From positions 1-64,000 of IMG/VR virus record IMGVR_UViG_3300031566_000017: a DNA stretch of 64,000 nt. The stretch is one strand, 5' to 3'. Of this stretch, positions 14,610-22,846 are shown piece after piece. A model generated the notes under the pieces. It did no database searches and was not told where the DNA came from. It worked only from the letters and a program-made list of their open reading frames with translations. The stretch is from a virus. Positions within the stretch are counted from its first letter, which is position 1. Every line of letters begins with the position of its first letter. The translations under genes were made by a program, and so were the position numbers.

Positions 14610-14963
14610 ATGAATCTAGGGAGCAAACTCCGACAACTACGCCAACACAAGGGGTGGACGCTTGATGAAGCCTTCCGGGCTTCCGGCATCAGCGGATCCA
14701 ACATCTCCCGCCTCGAAGATGGGCAGAGCCCTCGCGTAGCAGCGTCCACGCTGGCCGCGCTGGCCCAAGCCTATGAGGTGAACGTCCTGGTACTCTATGA
14801 GGCGGCGGGTTGGTATGAACCGCCCACGGGTCCGAACCCCGAACTAAGCCCCTCTGAAAAGGAACTGATCGACGTCATCCGTTCGGCTCCTTCGGTAAGG
14901 GAGAAGTTGATTCATAGTCTCATTGACGTGGCGAAGATCGCCCGGGATGCGAATCGCCGATAG
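14610..14963 (+). CDS. XRE-family phage repressor (CI-like)
   Basis: 117 residues from ATG 14610. The helix-turn-helix spans residues 5-60 (LRQLRQHKGWTLDEAF, then SGSNISRLEDG). The C-terminal half is short, helical and lacks a LexA-like Ser/Lys protease, so induction cannot be by classical self-cleavage. No RBS precedes the ATG and the -10 box ends 6 bp before it, so the mRNA is probably leaderless, like lambda cI from PRM. It likely binds the TTGA-N6-TCAA operators next door and at 10.1 kb. Confidence 0.82.
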   Translation: MNLGSKLRQLRQHKGWTLDEAFRASGISGSNISRLEDGQSPRVAASTLAALAQAYEVNVLVLYEAAGWYEPPTGPNPELSPSEKELIDVIRSAPSVREKLIHSLIDVAKIARDANRR

Positions 14964-14968
14964 TTACT

Positions 14969-16411
14969 ATGCGATGTCTCCTCTGGGCAGCCGTTTCGAG
15001 CAAACCGCAGGCTGACGAAACCAAGGACTCAATCCCCACGCAGATCTCCGCCGGCCGTGAGCTGATTGAGCAAAACGAAGGCTGGCACGAGGTCCGCGAT
15101 CCTCTTGTGATCCCCGGTCATTCCAGAAACTACATCTTCCTGGCCGACGCCGCCGTTGACATGCCTCCCTATTCCTCTCTAATGACCCTCGCCAGGGAAG
15201 GGCAAATCGACCTGCTGATCTGTAGGGGCCGGGACCGCCTGGGGCGCACCGACGCCCTGGTCGCCCAACTGGAAGAATATCTAGCCTCCTACAACGTGCA
15301 AATCCTCTCTATGTCCATGCCCACCAGAGTTCAGGAGCCCAAAGACTTCTCTAATCACCGGGACCGCGCAGGGCTTTGGATGCGTTCCATCGAGCGGGCC
15401 AAGGCGCAGGACGAAATCATGGAGTTGCGGGCCCGGCACGATCGGGGCATGACCCGGGAGGTTAAGTCTGGCCGGCACGTGGGCAAAACGCCCTATGGCT
15501 ACCGCAAGAACGGGCAGGTTCCGGAGGTCTACGAGCCAGAGGCGGCGGTAGTGCGGTTGATCTATCGTTGGTACCTGGAAGGGGAGTCTATGAGCGAGAT
15601 CGTGAGGAGACTACCCCTCTACGCCAGCGAACGGCATCCTACCTGGGTCACTCCGGTGAGGTACATCCTTCGGAACCCTTTCTATGCAGGGTTCACCGCC
15701 TGGAAGCGTCATGGCAAGCACAAGCGCAAGCCGCGTTCAGAATGGATCCTCGCCGACGGGCATCATGAAGCCTTAGTCAGCGTTGACGATTGGGAGCGAA
15801 CGCAGCGCGAGATGGGGGCCAGGAAGGGGCAGGGACCTCGGGCGCCGTACACAGTCTATGCCCTGAGCGGGTTGGTCCATTGCGGTCTGTGCGGAGGCCT
15901 GATGAAGATTGCCAGAAGCGGGGATGCCAGATACTACGCCTGTCTGCGTCATGACGCGCGGGTGAGCATGCGGCTAGAGATCGTGGAGGGGCACGTGGCG
16001 GCCTGGCTGCAGTACCGGTTAGAACGCCCGGAGATGGTCCGCTACGAAATCAAGGAGAACCCGAACCAGGAGATCGAGCAACTTCGCAAAGCCCTTGACC
16101 GGCACCGGAGCGCACTCGATCGGTGGAGACGGGACTATGAGGACGGTCTGCTAAGTCGCAGCGAATTCTACACCCACAAACTGCGGCTGGAGGAGGTTAG
16201 CGAAGTCACGGCCACGCGCCTGCAGGAAAAGGAAAAGGCGACGGTAGACCCCGAACGCCTCAAGGAAGACTGGAAGAACCTCGCCGCGGTAGATGACATC
16301 CTCGCCGCCTGGCACGACCCCGATCGTGTGGCGCAAATGAAGGCTCTCCTGCGCTCCCTTGGGATTCACATCACGATCACAGGACGTGAGATCACCCTTG
16401 CCCTCAAGTAG
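14969..16411 (+). CDS. int: large serine recombinase (integrase)
   Basis: 480 residues. The resolvase domain has the nucleophile Ser in AAVSSKPQ (residues 7-14) and the Arg motif CRGRDRLGRT near 76-86. A recombinase domain (GRHVGKTPYGYRKNG, then YILRNPFYAGF) and a zinc ribbon starting CGLCGG follow, then a coiled coil near 350-430. The second zinc pair is degenerate (CLRH in place of CxxC). It starts 5 bp after the repressor stop and is transcribed with it. Catalyses site-specific integration; attP was not identified. Confidence 0.93.
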   Translation: MRCLLWAAVSSKPQADETKDSIPTQISAGRELIEQNEGWHEVRDPLVIPGHSRNYIFLADAAVDMPPYSSLMTLAREGQIDLLICRGRDRLGRTDALVAQLEEYLASYNVQILSMSMPTRVQEPKDFSNHRDRAGLWMRSIERAKAQDEIMELRARHDRGMTREVKSGRHVGKTPYGYRKNGQVPEVYEPEAAVVRLIYRWYLEGESMSEIVRRLPLYASERHPTWVTPVRYILRNPFYAGFTAWKRHGKHKRKPRSEWILADGHHEALVSVDDWERTQREMGARKGQGPRAPYTVYALSGLVHCGLCGGLMKIARSGDARYYACLRHDARVSMRLEIVEGHVAAWLQYRLERPEMVRYEIKENPNQEIEQLRKALDRHRSALDRWRRDYEDGLLSRSEFYTHKLRLEEVSEVTATRLQEKEKATVDPERLKEDWKNLAAVDDILAAWHDPDRVAQMKALLRSLGIHITITGREITLALK

Positions 16412-16459
16412 TCCAGCCGCATGATCCTCGACACGATAGTTACGCTGGGCGCACAGAAT

Positions 16460-16487
16460 GAAGCGGGGGCCGAAGCCCCCGCTCTTC
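16460..16487. terminator. hairpin between convergent integrase and holin-like genes
   Basis: GCGGGGGC/GCCCCCGC stem with CGAA loop (16463..16482), followed on the plus strand by TCTTCGTT. Placed between convergent genes, probably bidirectional. Confidence 0.7.
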
Positions 16488-16491
16488 GTTG

Positions 16492-16905
16492 TCAGAGCTG
16501 CCGCGCGTGAGCCAGTGTACTCGTGCCGAATGCTATGAAGCCCGCCGCTAACGCCACGTAGAAGGCTTCTACGGTCAGTGTCTCGGTGCAAAGCAAAGCA
16601 GACAGCCCGAGGGCCGCTATGGGTAGGATGAATGTCGCTCCGAACACAATCCATCTCTTGGCCTTCGGAGCAATCGCACCCCAACCGGACCACGTTTCTA
16701 CCAAGAATGAGATGACCACCCCCACGGCGATCGGCACGGCTGCTACCACTCCTTCGATAGTTCTCAGCCATGTCAGCAACGTACAGAGGGGCGGGATCTC
16801 GGTCTGTGCCGTAGGCGCTGCTGCGATCATCACGAAGACCAAGCTGAGCAGAGCAGCGATAATAAGCAGGGTTCGCCCTGCATTTCTAAGCATGCTTCCG
16901 ACCAT
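16492..16905 (-). CDS. four-helix membrane protein, holin candidate
   Basis: 137 residues from ATG 16905 (RBS GGGAGGTGA). Four hydrophobic segments: TLLIIAALLSLVFVMIAAA, VVAAVPIAVGVVISFLV, WIVFGATFILPIAALGLSAL and FYVALAAGFIAFG. It follows the lysin block, which suggests a holin, but length and topology are not specific. Preceded by promoter motif B and two TTTRCGCGTGTAA sites, so it is separately controlled. Confidence 0.55.
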   Translation of the reverse strand: MVGSMLRNAGRTLLIIAALLSLVFVMIAAAPTAQTEIPPLCTLLTWLRTIEGVVAAVPIAVGVVISFLVETWSGWGAIAPKAKRWIVFGATFILPIAALGLSALLCTETLTVEAFYVALAAGFIAFGTSTLAHARQL

Positions 16906-16972
16906 GTCAGTCACCTCCCTATTTTTCTGGCCGATTCCGCTAGTCAAGGTTTCTGCTACTGCCTCCTTTCTA

Positions 16973-16986
16973 TTTGCGCGTGTAAG
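16973..16986. promoter_or_regulatory. TTTACGCGTGTAAA-type site 2
   Basis: TTTGCGCGTGTAAG, two changes from the consensus. It lies between promoter motif B and the membrane-protein start. Confidence 0.5.
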
Positions 16987-17006
16987 CTCGGATTCTCTTC
17001 TGACTA

Positions 17007-17036
17007 TTAAAGTAAACTCAGCCCTGATTTCTTCAA
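17007..17036 (-). promoter_or_regulatory. accessory promoter motif, copy B
   Basis: TTGAAGAAA-N9-AGTTTACTTTAA on the minus strand, in the gap upstream of the holin-like gene. Flanked by sites 2 and 3 of the TTTACGCGTGTAAA family, so the two signals may act together. Confidence 0.65.
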
Positions 17037-17065
17037 GTCATTACGGACATCATGTGAAAGCCCTG

Positions 17066-17079
17066 TTTGCGCGTGTAAA
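17066..17079. promoter_or_regulatory. TTTACGCGTGTAAA-type site 3
   Basis: TTTGCGCGTGTAAA, one change from the consensus, 30 bp upstream of promoter motif B. Confidence 0.55.
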
Positions 17080-17087
17080 GCCTCACG

Positions 17088-18317
17088 CTATCCCTTTGCT
17101 CCTGTCCACTCGAAGATCGGGTCCATCTTGATAGACTCCTCGACCGGGACAGGATAGTTGAGATAGTCATTGGGGATCTCTGCGAAGTTCTTCCGCCGTG
17201 GCCAGTCCTCTAAGAGTTGCCCGTCGCTTGTCATCTTGAACTCATAGATGAACCCGCCGATCACTGGCGTCTTGCCCTTGCGCTTCAGATATGGCGTCTG
17301 GCCCTCAAAGCAGGGTACTTGTGCGCACACTATTGGCCCGGCGTCGAATAGGACCCTAATATGTAGATGTCCAGCAAAGAGCACCCGCACTGCTGGCGAG
17401 TGTTGCCGCTCGACGACCTTCTGTAGCTCTGCGAAGGCCATCTCCTCAACGTGCTTCTGCATCTTGTAGGAGTAGGCGTAAGGCACGCCACCCATCGGGT
17501 GCCACAACCTTGCGTCTGTCCCCGGTAGCATCGGCACATCCGCCAGGTCAAAGCCCATGTATATGATGTCAGCCCTCTGGCTTGCCACATCTCTGACGAC
17601 GTTGTAGCCATTCTCCTTGATGAACGCGAAGTCGTGATTGCCGCCGATCATGTAGTACGTTAGCCCGTCGTGTTGGGGTAGGTATGCGATAGCAAGCGCA
17701 GCCTGTTCTGGGCCGCTAGGCGTCACGACATCATGTATCTGGCCTCGGTATATTTTGTCTCCTGCCGTTAGGTCTCCGCAGAAGAGTACCTGCCTAACCC
17801 CGTCATGATACATCTCTTCAATGCAGCGGTGTAGGTTTGTGATCTGTGCGTACTTAGAGCCAAAATGGGTATCGCTGATGATTCCTATGATGAACTGGCC
17901 GTACTCTTCATCCCAAATAGTCGGGGGCGGCGGCACTGCGCAAGTAGCCCTGGTGGCCCACAGCACATCCTCCGTTGCCGTCTGGATAATCTCATAAGAC
18001 ATGGCCCCCAAGATAGAGACCACGTCGCTTATCGTTCTCTCAGAGCGGTCAAACTTGTGGGACAATTGGGAACAGGATTGAGGGTTATCCTTGATTGCCT
18101 TCAGGAACTTGGCAACCGGGATGCCATGCACCCTCTCGCCTACCTCCCCATTGGGAGCAGGATCACCCATGTTCCCCTTGGCAATGTGGCGGTAGTGGGA
18201 CCTGGTAGCTTCCTTAGACCTACCAAGGAGCGCACCGCATTCTACCCACTCTCTCGGTGGCTTCTCGGCTCGAAGGGAAAGAAGTTTCTGGTCTTCGGCT
18301 CTAGTCCATTTAGTCAT
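17088..18317 (-). CDS. metallophosphoesterase with N-terminal DNA-binding-like region
   Basis: 409 residues. Calcineurin-like core with SDTHFG (148-153), CGDLTAG (180-186), GGNHD near 224 and AGHLH near 318. Residues 3-46 resemble a SANT/Myb-like helix-turn-helix (WTRAEDQKLLSLRA, then GRSKEATRSHYRHI), followed by a second winged-helix-like segment (CSQLSHKFDRSERTISDVV). Such fusions occur in phage late regions; the substrate (nucleotide, DNA end or phosphodiester) is unknown. RBS GGAGGG. Confidence 0.8.
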   Translation of the reverse strand: MTKWTRAEDQKLLSLRAEKPPREWVECGALLGRSKEATRSHYRHIAKGNMGDPAPNGEVGERVHGIPVAKFLKAIKDNPQSCSQLSHKFDRSERTISDVVSILGAMSYEIIQTATEDVLWATRATCAVPPPPTIWDEEYGQFIIGIISDTHFGSKYAQITNLHRCIEEMYHDGVRQVLFCGDLTAGDKIYRGQIHDVVTPSGPEQAALAIAYLPQHDGLTYYMIGGNHDFAFIKENGYNVVRDVASQRADIIYMGFDLADVPMLPGTDARLWHPMGGVPYAYSYKMQKHVEEMAFAELQKVVERQHSPAVRVLFAGHLHIRVLFDAGPIVCAQVPCFEGQTPYLKRKGKTPVIGGFIYEFKMTSDGQLLEDWPRRKNFAEIPNDYLNYPVPVEESIKMDPIFEWTGAKG

Positions 18318-18406
18318 TCATGCCCTCCTGAACTCTGGTCAATCATTGGCCCTTTACTTTTGGCAGTAAAGTGCCTATGCTTGTCGGGCTTTCAGTCACC
18401 CTACGT

Positions 18407-21016
18407 TCATCCGGCTAAGGCCGCCCTCAATCTGCCAGGGCATGCAGTATCAGACACATAGCAATGAGGCAGAACATACGGGTACGCCGGCGTAGTCCTA
18501 CTGTTGGCTCGCCAGTAGCCGAGGGCTTCTATCAGCTTGCGCACCGTTCTCACCTGGACGTCGGTGATCTTATTCAGTCCCATCACCGAGATGCCGATGG
18601 TGTCCGCGTTCACAGACCCTGGTCCGGTGTCTAGCCCGCTGTGTATCGTGATGTGCCTGAACGGCGCCGCGAAGTGGGGCTTTGCTTCCCAGTCGACCAG
18701 GATGTGATAGGCGATGCTGGGATAACCACGGCCTTTCTTGGTCTTCGCCCTAGTGTGATATTCTGCGATGCTAGCGCAGGTCTGCGTCGCTAGGTCGCTG
18801 GCCGTGTAGTGAACGACGATCCCATCCCATTCCCTTGCTCCGCGGGTCTTGATGCGGCTCGTGCCCACATACTTCTCCAGCGCAAGCCTTTCCTCAATCA
18901 GTTCAAGGCCAACTATTCGGCACGCTTCAAAGACGGTCAATTCAGTGCTCACGGGTTCCTCCTCTTCCGGTTCTGGCGTCGGCGGGGCAGGTGGCATCGT
19001 TCCTCGTTCAAACGTGGGTATCGCCTTCACGGCGCTTATTGTCTTTGTCCTTTCGGTGAATCCGTACCATGCCTCATCGCTAGGGCCGCTCAGAATCCAA
19101 GGGCAGACCGCGAACAGGTAGTCGGGCAAGGGACTTCCGTCGGATACCTTGCCGTCTAGGAACCAGCGGTACATCTCGCCATGGTATTGAGCGTGTAGGG
19201 CATCATCTACTCTCGGATAGCGATCGTCGTCCGATGCCTTGTAAAGCCATCCCCCTTCCCCGCAGATGATAGGCGGCACGAACCCTAAGGAGTCCTGAAA
19301 CATACGGGCGAACGTCTGCCAGCCTAGAACAGACCAATAGTCCTCCTTCCAACTCGGAGGGTGATTGAGGCCGTAGTTATGGGAGCAGAACCACGTACGC
19401 TTCCAGATATGACTATCGGGCGGAAGGACGGCGAACAGGGCGAACAACTCCGGCGGACTAAGACATTGGATCCCAGGGAATCCTCCCGCCGATACGACCT
19501 CACTGGCTTTCAGGGCCCAGAGACCGGCCCATTTCTGCATGAAGTCGGCTGGCCGCTCCTTCTCCCACTCCCGGTTGTCGGAAGGTTCATTGAAAATCTG
19601 GATGTAGGCAGGGATGCCTGCTGATAGCAGGAGTCTGGCGTCCCTTGCGAAGTCGTACAACTTGCTAATTCCCAGCACCTTGCGAACGACTGGCATGATG
19701 CCCGCCGCCCACAACTGTTTCGCGGCCTCGAGCATCACATCTTCCCCGGCGCCGAAGGCGAGCATGCCCCATGTGGCCCTCAGGGCTTTCGCTCGAGCAA
19801 TGTCCTCAGTAAGTGCGGCGCCGACTAGCCGGTCCCCCAACCCGAAATGAATACCTATGCCGTTGTCGCCCGGAGGTCGCGGGAAACCCTCTGGGGCGGG
19901 TGGAGTTGGGGTTGGCGTAGGGGGTGGCGTAGGGGTAGGCGTAGGGGTAGGCGTAGGGGGCGGCGTAGGGGTTGGGGTAGGCGCAGGTGTCGGCACATCA
20001 ATCGAACGCGGCGGGTTTTGCTTCAACAGTTGCACGACGGGCCTGGTTTCGCCAACCCTGTACCAAGCCTCTTCGTCCCAGATTCCCTGATGCCCTAGAA
20101 CCTGCTGAGCCAGAATCCAGGGGCAGTATCCCCAGAACCACTTGTGCTCGGGCCAATAGACATCCCTATACCACCTGTCCAGCGCCAGGCTCCAGTTGCC
20201 GTGATCTTGGCTGTTCTGGACCCACATAGGATAGTCTTTATCCCATTGACGGAAGATGTGAAATACGCCACCCTCTGTGCTGATGATAGGTAGCCGTTTG
20301 CCCCACCGATTCCAGATCATGTCCCGGTAGGCTTCATGACCTATCGCGGAGCAATCGTCGTCTAGCGGGGTCAGTCCAAGGTTGTAGGGGTGCTCGAAGT
20401 GCCAAACGCCGTTTTCTATCCACGCGTGATTCAGCACCGCGTCGTGAACGGCCAGCCACAAGCCATTGTCCAGAAGCCAGCGCATCTCTCCATCGGCGTT
20501 CGCTGCCAGCCAGTTGAAGAAAGCCCTGGAGTAACGAATACTGGAGCACTCCCCATGATACGCACAATGAGCTAAGGGAGGAATCGCCGGATAGCCGCCC
20601 ATCTGCGCGATCCTCAAGGCGTCCGCCAGCCAGAGCGGCGCCACGATTTCGGCCGCCTTCTCAATCGGCTGCGGCAAGGCCCTGTTCTCCCATTCGTCGG
20701 GCAGGTTGGTCTCATTATGGCTGGTGAGTATCCACCTCGTAATCCCTTCCTTGATATACCTCTCGACCGCAAGCCAGCTCTTAGCCATCATTCTGCGAGG
20801 CGCAGGCCACTTCTCGTACATACGCATAATGGGCGTCATGTCGTTCTCGCGCCAGGCCTTGGCCGCGTTATACATGGAACCGGCGTCGTCAACGAAGACG
20901 GTCCAGCCGATGCCCATCTGCTTCATCTCTTTGGCCCACCAGCCGATGTCAAACCCGCAAGAGGTGCCGGGCCCGAAGTGTACGCCCCTCAGGACGTCAG
21001 GCCTCTCGTATTGCAT
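18407..21016 (-). CDS. modular lysin: two GH-A-like barrels plus amidase
   Basis: 869 residues. Two homologous TIM-barrel glycosidase-like domains (about 1-340 and 380-690) each keep an Asn-Glu acid/base motif (HNETNLP; FNEPSDN) and a Glu nucleophile motif (STEGG; GEGG), the pattern of clan GH-A. They are joined by a PT-repeat linker and followed by an acidic Pro-rich linker and an N-acetylmuramoyl-L-alanine amidase-2 domain (WDGIVVHYTAS, AYHILVD, PHCYVSDTACPG). Probably degrades the cell wall or a surface glycan at lysis, or is tail-associated. Confidence 0.8.
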   Translation of the reverse strand: MQYERPDVLRGVHFGPGTSCGFDIGWWAKEMKQMGIGWTVFVDDAGSMYNAAKAWRENDMTPIMRMYEKWPAPRRMMAKSWLAVERYIKEGITRWILTSHNETNLPDEWENRALPQPIEKAAEIVAPLWLADALRIAQMGGYPAIPPLAHCAYHGECSSIRYSRAFFNWLAANADGEMRWLLDNGLWLAVHDAVLNHAWIENGVWHFEHPYNLGLTPLDDDCSAIGHEAYRDMIWNRWGKRLPIISTEGGVFHIFRQWDKDYPMWVQNSQDHGNWSLALDRWYRDVYWPEHKWFWGYCPWILAQQVLGHQGIWDEEAWYRVGETRPVVQLLKQNPPRSIDVPTPAPTPTPTPPPTPTPTPTPTPPPTPTPTPPAPEGFPRPPGDNGIGIHFGLGDRLVGAALTEDIARAKALRATWGMLAFGAGEDVMLEAAKQLWAAGIMPVVRKVLGISKLYDFARDARLLLSAGIPAYIQIFNEPSDNREWEKERPADFMQKWAGLWALKASEVVSAGGFPGIQCLSPPELFALFAVLPPDSHIWKRTWFCSHNYGLNHPPSWKEDYWSVLGWQTFARMFQDSLGFVPPIICGEGGWLYKASDDDRYPRVDDALHAQYHGEMYRWFLDGKVSDGSPLPDYLFAVCPWILSGPSDEAWYGFTERTKTISAVKAIPTFERGTMPPAPPTPEPEEEEPVSTELTVFEACRIVGLELIEERLALEKYVGTSRIKTRGAREWDGIVVHYTASDLATQTCASIAEYHTRAKTKKGRGYPSIAYHILVDWEAKPHFAAPFRHITIHSGLDTGPGSVNADTIGISVMGLNKITDVQVRTVRKLIEALGYWRANSRTTPAYPYVLPHCYVSDTACPGRLRAALAG
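19890..19990 (-). repeat. low-complexity PT linker repeat
   Basis: Near-tandem GTAGGC/GTAGGG units (plus strand) encode alternating Pro-Thr in the lysin linker. Such runs are prone to slippage, so linker length may vary between isolates. Confidence 0.8.
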
Positions 21017-21025
21017 CCTTCCTCC

Positions 21026-21385
21026 CTAGCTTGAGAAGTATTGCGTTGCCCAGCGAATGATCTCCAAGGCCAGCAACAGGGTAGGCGCACCTACGATCCC
21101 GCCTACCGCAGCCTTCGTTTTCCTGTCGCTCAGATCAATGACCAAGTTCCCCCCAGACGCCTTTCTGGCCGGACAGTCTTCATGGGCTTGGCGTTGCAGG
21201 GCTATATCCTTATCATGCTGGCGCACCGTGCCGTTCAGTTGTGAGAGCTGAGCCTTCATCGCTGGCAGGTTCTCCGCCAGCGTGGTGTCTATCCTCACGA
21301 TGGCCTCCCTCGTCCCACTGACCATGTGGGTGACTTCCTTCATATCATCCTTGAGCCCTTTGATGTATCCTGGTTCTCCTGCCAT
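21026..21385 (-). CDS. XhlA-like coiled-coil membrane protein
   Basis: 119 residues from ATG 21385 (RBS GGAGGG). A long amphipathic helix (VTHMVSGTREAIVRIDTTL, then LSQLNGTVRQHDKDIAL) is followed by one C-terminal membrane segment (VGGIVGAPTLLLALEII). This resembles haemolysin XhlA/holin-accessory proteins. It directly precedes the lysin, as expected for a lysis cassette. Confidence 0.65.
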   Translation of the reverse strand: MAGEPGYIKGLKDDMKEVTHMVSGTREAIVRIDTTLAENLPAMKAQLSQLNGTVRQHDKDIALQRQAHEDCPARKASGGNLVIDLSDRKTKAAVGGIVGAPTLLLALEIIRWATQYFSS

Positions 21386-21400
21386 AGTTCCCTCCACAAA

Positions 21401-21440
21401 AAAGGCGACAAGCTCAATAGAGAAAGAGCCTGTCGCCAGT
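21401..21440 (-). terminator. rho-independent terminator with conserved upstream box
   Basis: On the minus strand a GGCGACA/TGTCGCC-type hairpin is followed by seven T. The 28 nt including its 5' arm (21431..21458) are repeated with two changes at 60749..60776, also at a terminator. It separates tail genes from the lysis genes. Confidence 0.75.
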
Positions 21441-21470
21441 TATCTTGTCTGGATCGACGCCGGTATTAGG

Positions 21471-22178
21471 TTATAGGTTCCCTGGTATCGTCCCCCAGAA
21501 GTCTAGGTTCATGTAGCGGGATGCTGCGGCAACGGCATAGCACATCGCCATTGGCGTCAAGACCGCCGTGGGCACCGAGATCGTCGTCGTCGCAATCTGC
21601 ACGCCGTCCAGATAGTAGTCCACTTGTCTGAGCCCGCCCGTTATCGGGTAGACATTCGCGGCGTGCCAGTGATTGCCGGTATCCGCAGGCACCGCACTGG
21701 CTACGGTATTGACTGCGCCACCGCCAGTCCTAGTTTGAATCAGCCAGTTCACGGATAGGGTCGTGTCAATCCCTAGCCTGATGAAGTTCGCCCATGCCAC
21801 ATCACGAGAACCGAACAAGCCCAATACGCTGGTTGTGCCGCTAACCGCCATCCTTGCCAGCATTACCCAGCCTAAGTCGGCGTCCAGCGTACCATAGCTG
21901 TCAGCTGCATCACCAAGATAGAGGTAGTGATAGAATCCCGCCCCTGCGCCCGCCGTGAGCCGATAGGCTCCGCCATGTGTGGACAGCAAGGTGCCGCCGC
22001 TACCTGCGCCATTAGAGACAGGGGTGTACTGCTCGTGCAGGCTATCGCCCAGGAAGTCGTCCTTCCAACCCCTATGCCAGTCGTAGTCGGTGATGAACCG
22101 TCTGACCTCACGGCTCTGTAGCCTTTCCAGCCGTTTCTCAGCGTCTACGATGCGCCGGACTAGCTCTTGATCTATCAT
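21471..22178 (-). CDS. fibre-like protein with lectin-like fold (copy 2)
   Basis: 235 residues. The first 50 residues are nearly superimposable on the gene at 22175 (RLITDY..W..WKDDFLG..L.EQYT); the C-terminal part is beta-rich and may be concanavalin-A/LamG-like. Probably a tail fibre or adsorption protein formed by tandem duplication. Overlaps its paralogue by 4 bp. Confidence 0.65.
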   Translation of the reverse strand: MIDQELVRRIVDAEKRLERLQSREVRRFITDYDWHRGWKDDFLGDSLHEQYTPVSNGAGSGGTLLSTHGGAYRLTAGAGAGFYHYLYLGDAADSYGTLDADLGWVMLARMAVSGTTSVLGLFGSRDVAWANFIRLGIDTTLSVNWLIQTRTGGGAVNTVASAVPADTGNHWHAANVYPITGGLRQVDYYLDGVQIATTTISVPTAVLTPMAMCYAVAAASRYMNLDFWGTIPGNL

Positions 22179-22846
22179 TCGGGCGCCACTATCCAGCAGT
22201 TAACGTCCGTATAGCGAACGAAGTTGCCGCGTCTGCGCTGTCGCAGAAACGGGGTCATGGCTACCGTGGGCACCTTGGTTGTGTGCGTGTTTATGAGTTG
22301 CCCGTCTAGCAGGTGTTCTATCCTTCCAGATCTCGCAATCATTGTGTGCCAGTGCCAGTCAGTGTCTATGGCTACGCCGCTGTCGGTATAGCTCACGAAC
22401 AAAGAGTCGTTGTCCGACGCGATGTACCAATTGTTTCCCCAGTCCGTATTGCAGCAAACCTCGACGTAGTTGGCCGCCCCAGGCTGTATTGAGGCGATAG
22501 AAAAGAAAGTCTCCGTGGTGTGAGATAGCTGCGCCCGGCATATCTGCTCATACCCATCATCCGGGTCTATCGTCGCAAAGCCCGCGTTGTTTCCGAGCCA
22601 AAGGTACGCCCAAGAACCAACGGCGCTATCACTCGTGAGGCGGACCACGCCCCCGTGACGGTTGTTCTGCAGAACAACACTACTACCACCTCCAGAAAGC
22701 TCTACGGTATACTGCTCCTGTAGAACTTGGCCCAGAAAATCATCCTTCCAAGGCCGCAGCCAGCGATAGTCGGTGATCAGCCGCCTCTCCTCCTCGCTCT
22801 CCAGCCGCTCGATACCTTCCGCTATAGCCGCCAGCCGATCGATCAT
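22175..22846 (-). CDS. fibre-like protein with lectin-like fold (copy 1)
   Basis: 223 residues. Short coiled-coil N-terminus, the shared WKDDFLG motif, then a beta-sandwich-like region ending in a variable surface. Diverged paralogue of the next gene, as is common for receptor-binding proteins under selection. Confidence 0.65.
   Translation of the reverse strand: MIDRLAAIAEGIERLESEEERRLITDYRWLRPWKDDFLGQVLQEQYTVELSGGGSSVVLQNNRHGGVVRLTSDSAVGSWAYLWLGNNAGFATIDPDDGYEQICRAQLSHTTETFFSIASIQPGAANYVEVCCNTDWGNNWYIASDNDSLFVSYTDSGVAIDTDWHWHTMIARSGRIEHLLDGQLINTHTTKVPTVAMTPFLRQRRRGNFVRYTDVNCWIVAPE

Noticed and set aside
16412-16491. possible attP
   Set aside because: No repeat or imperfect palindrome with a recognisable crossover dinucleotide could be defined without the host junctions.
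19897-19989. short repeats resembling a CRISPR or minisatellite
   Set aside because: They encode the Pro-Thr linker of the lysin in frame; no spacers.
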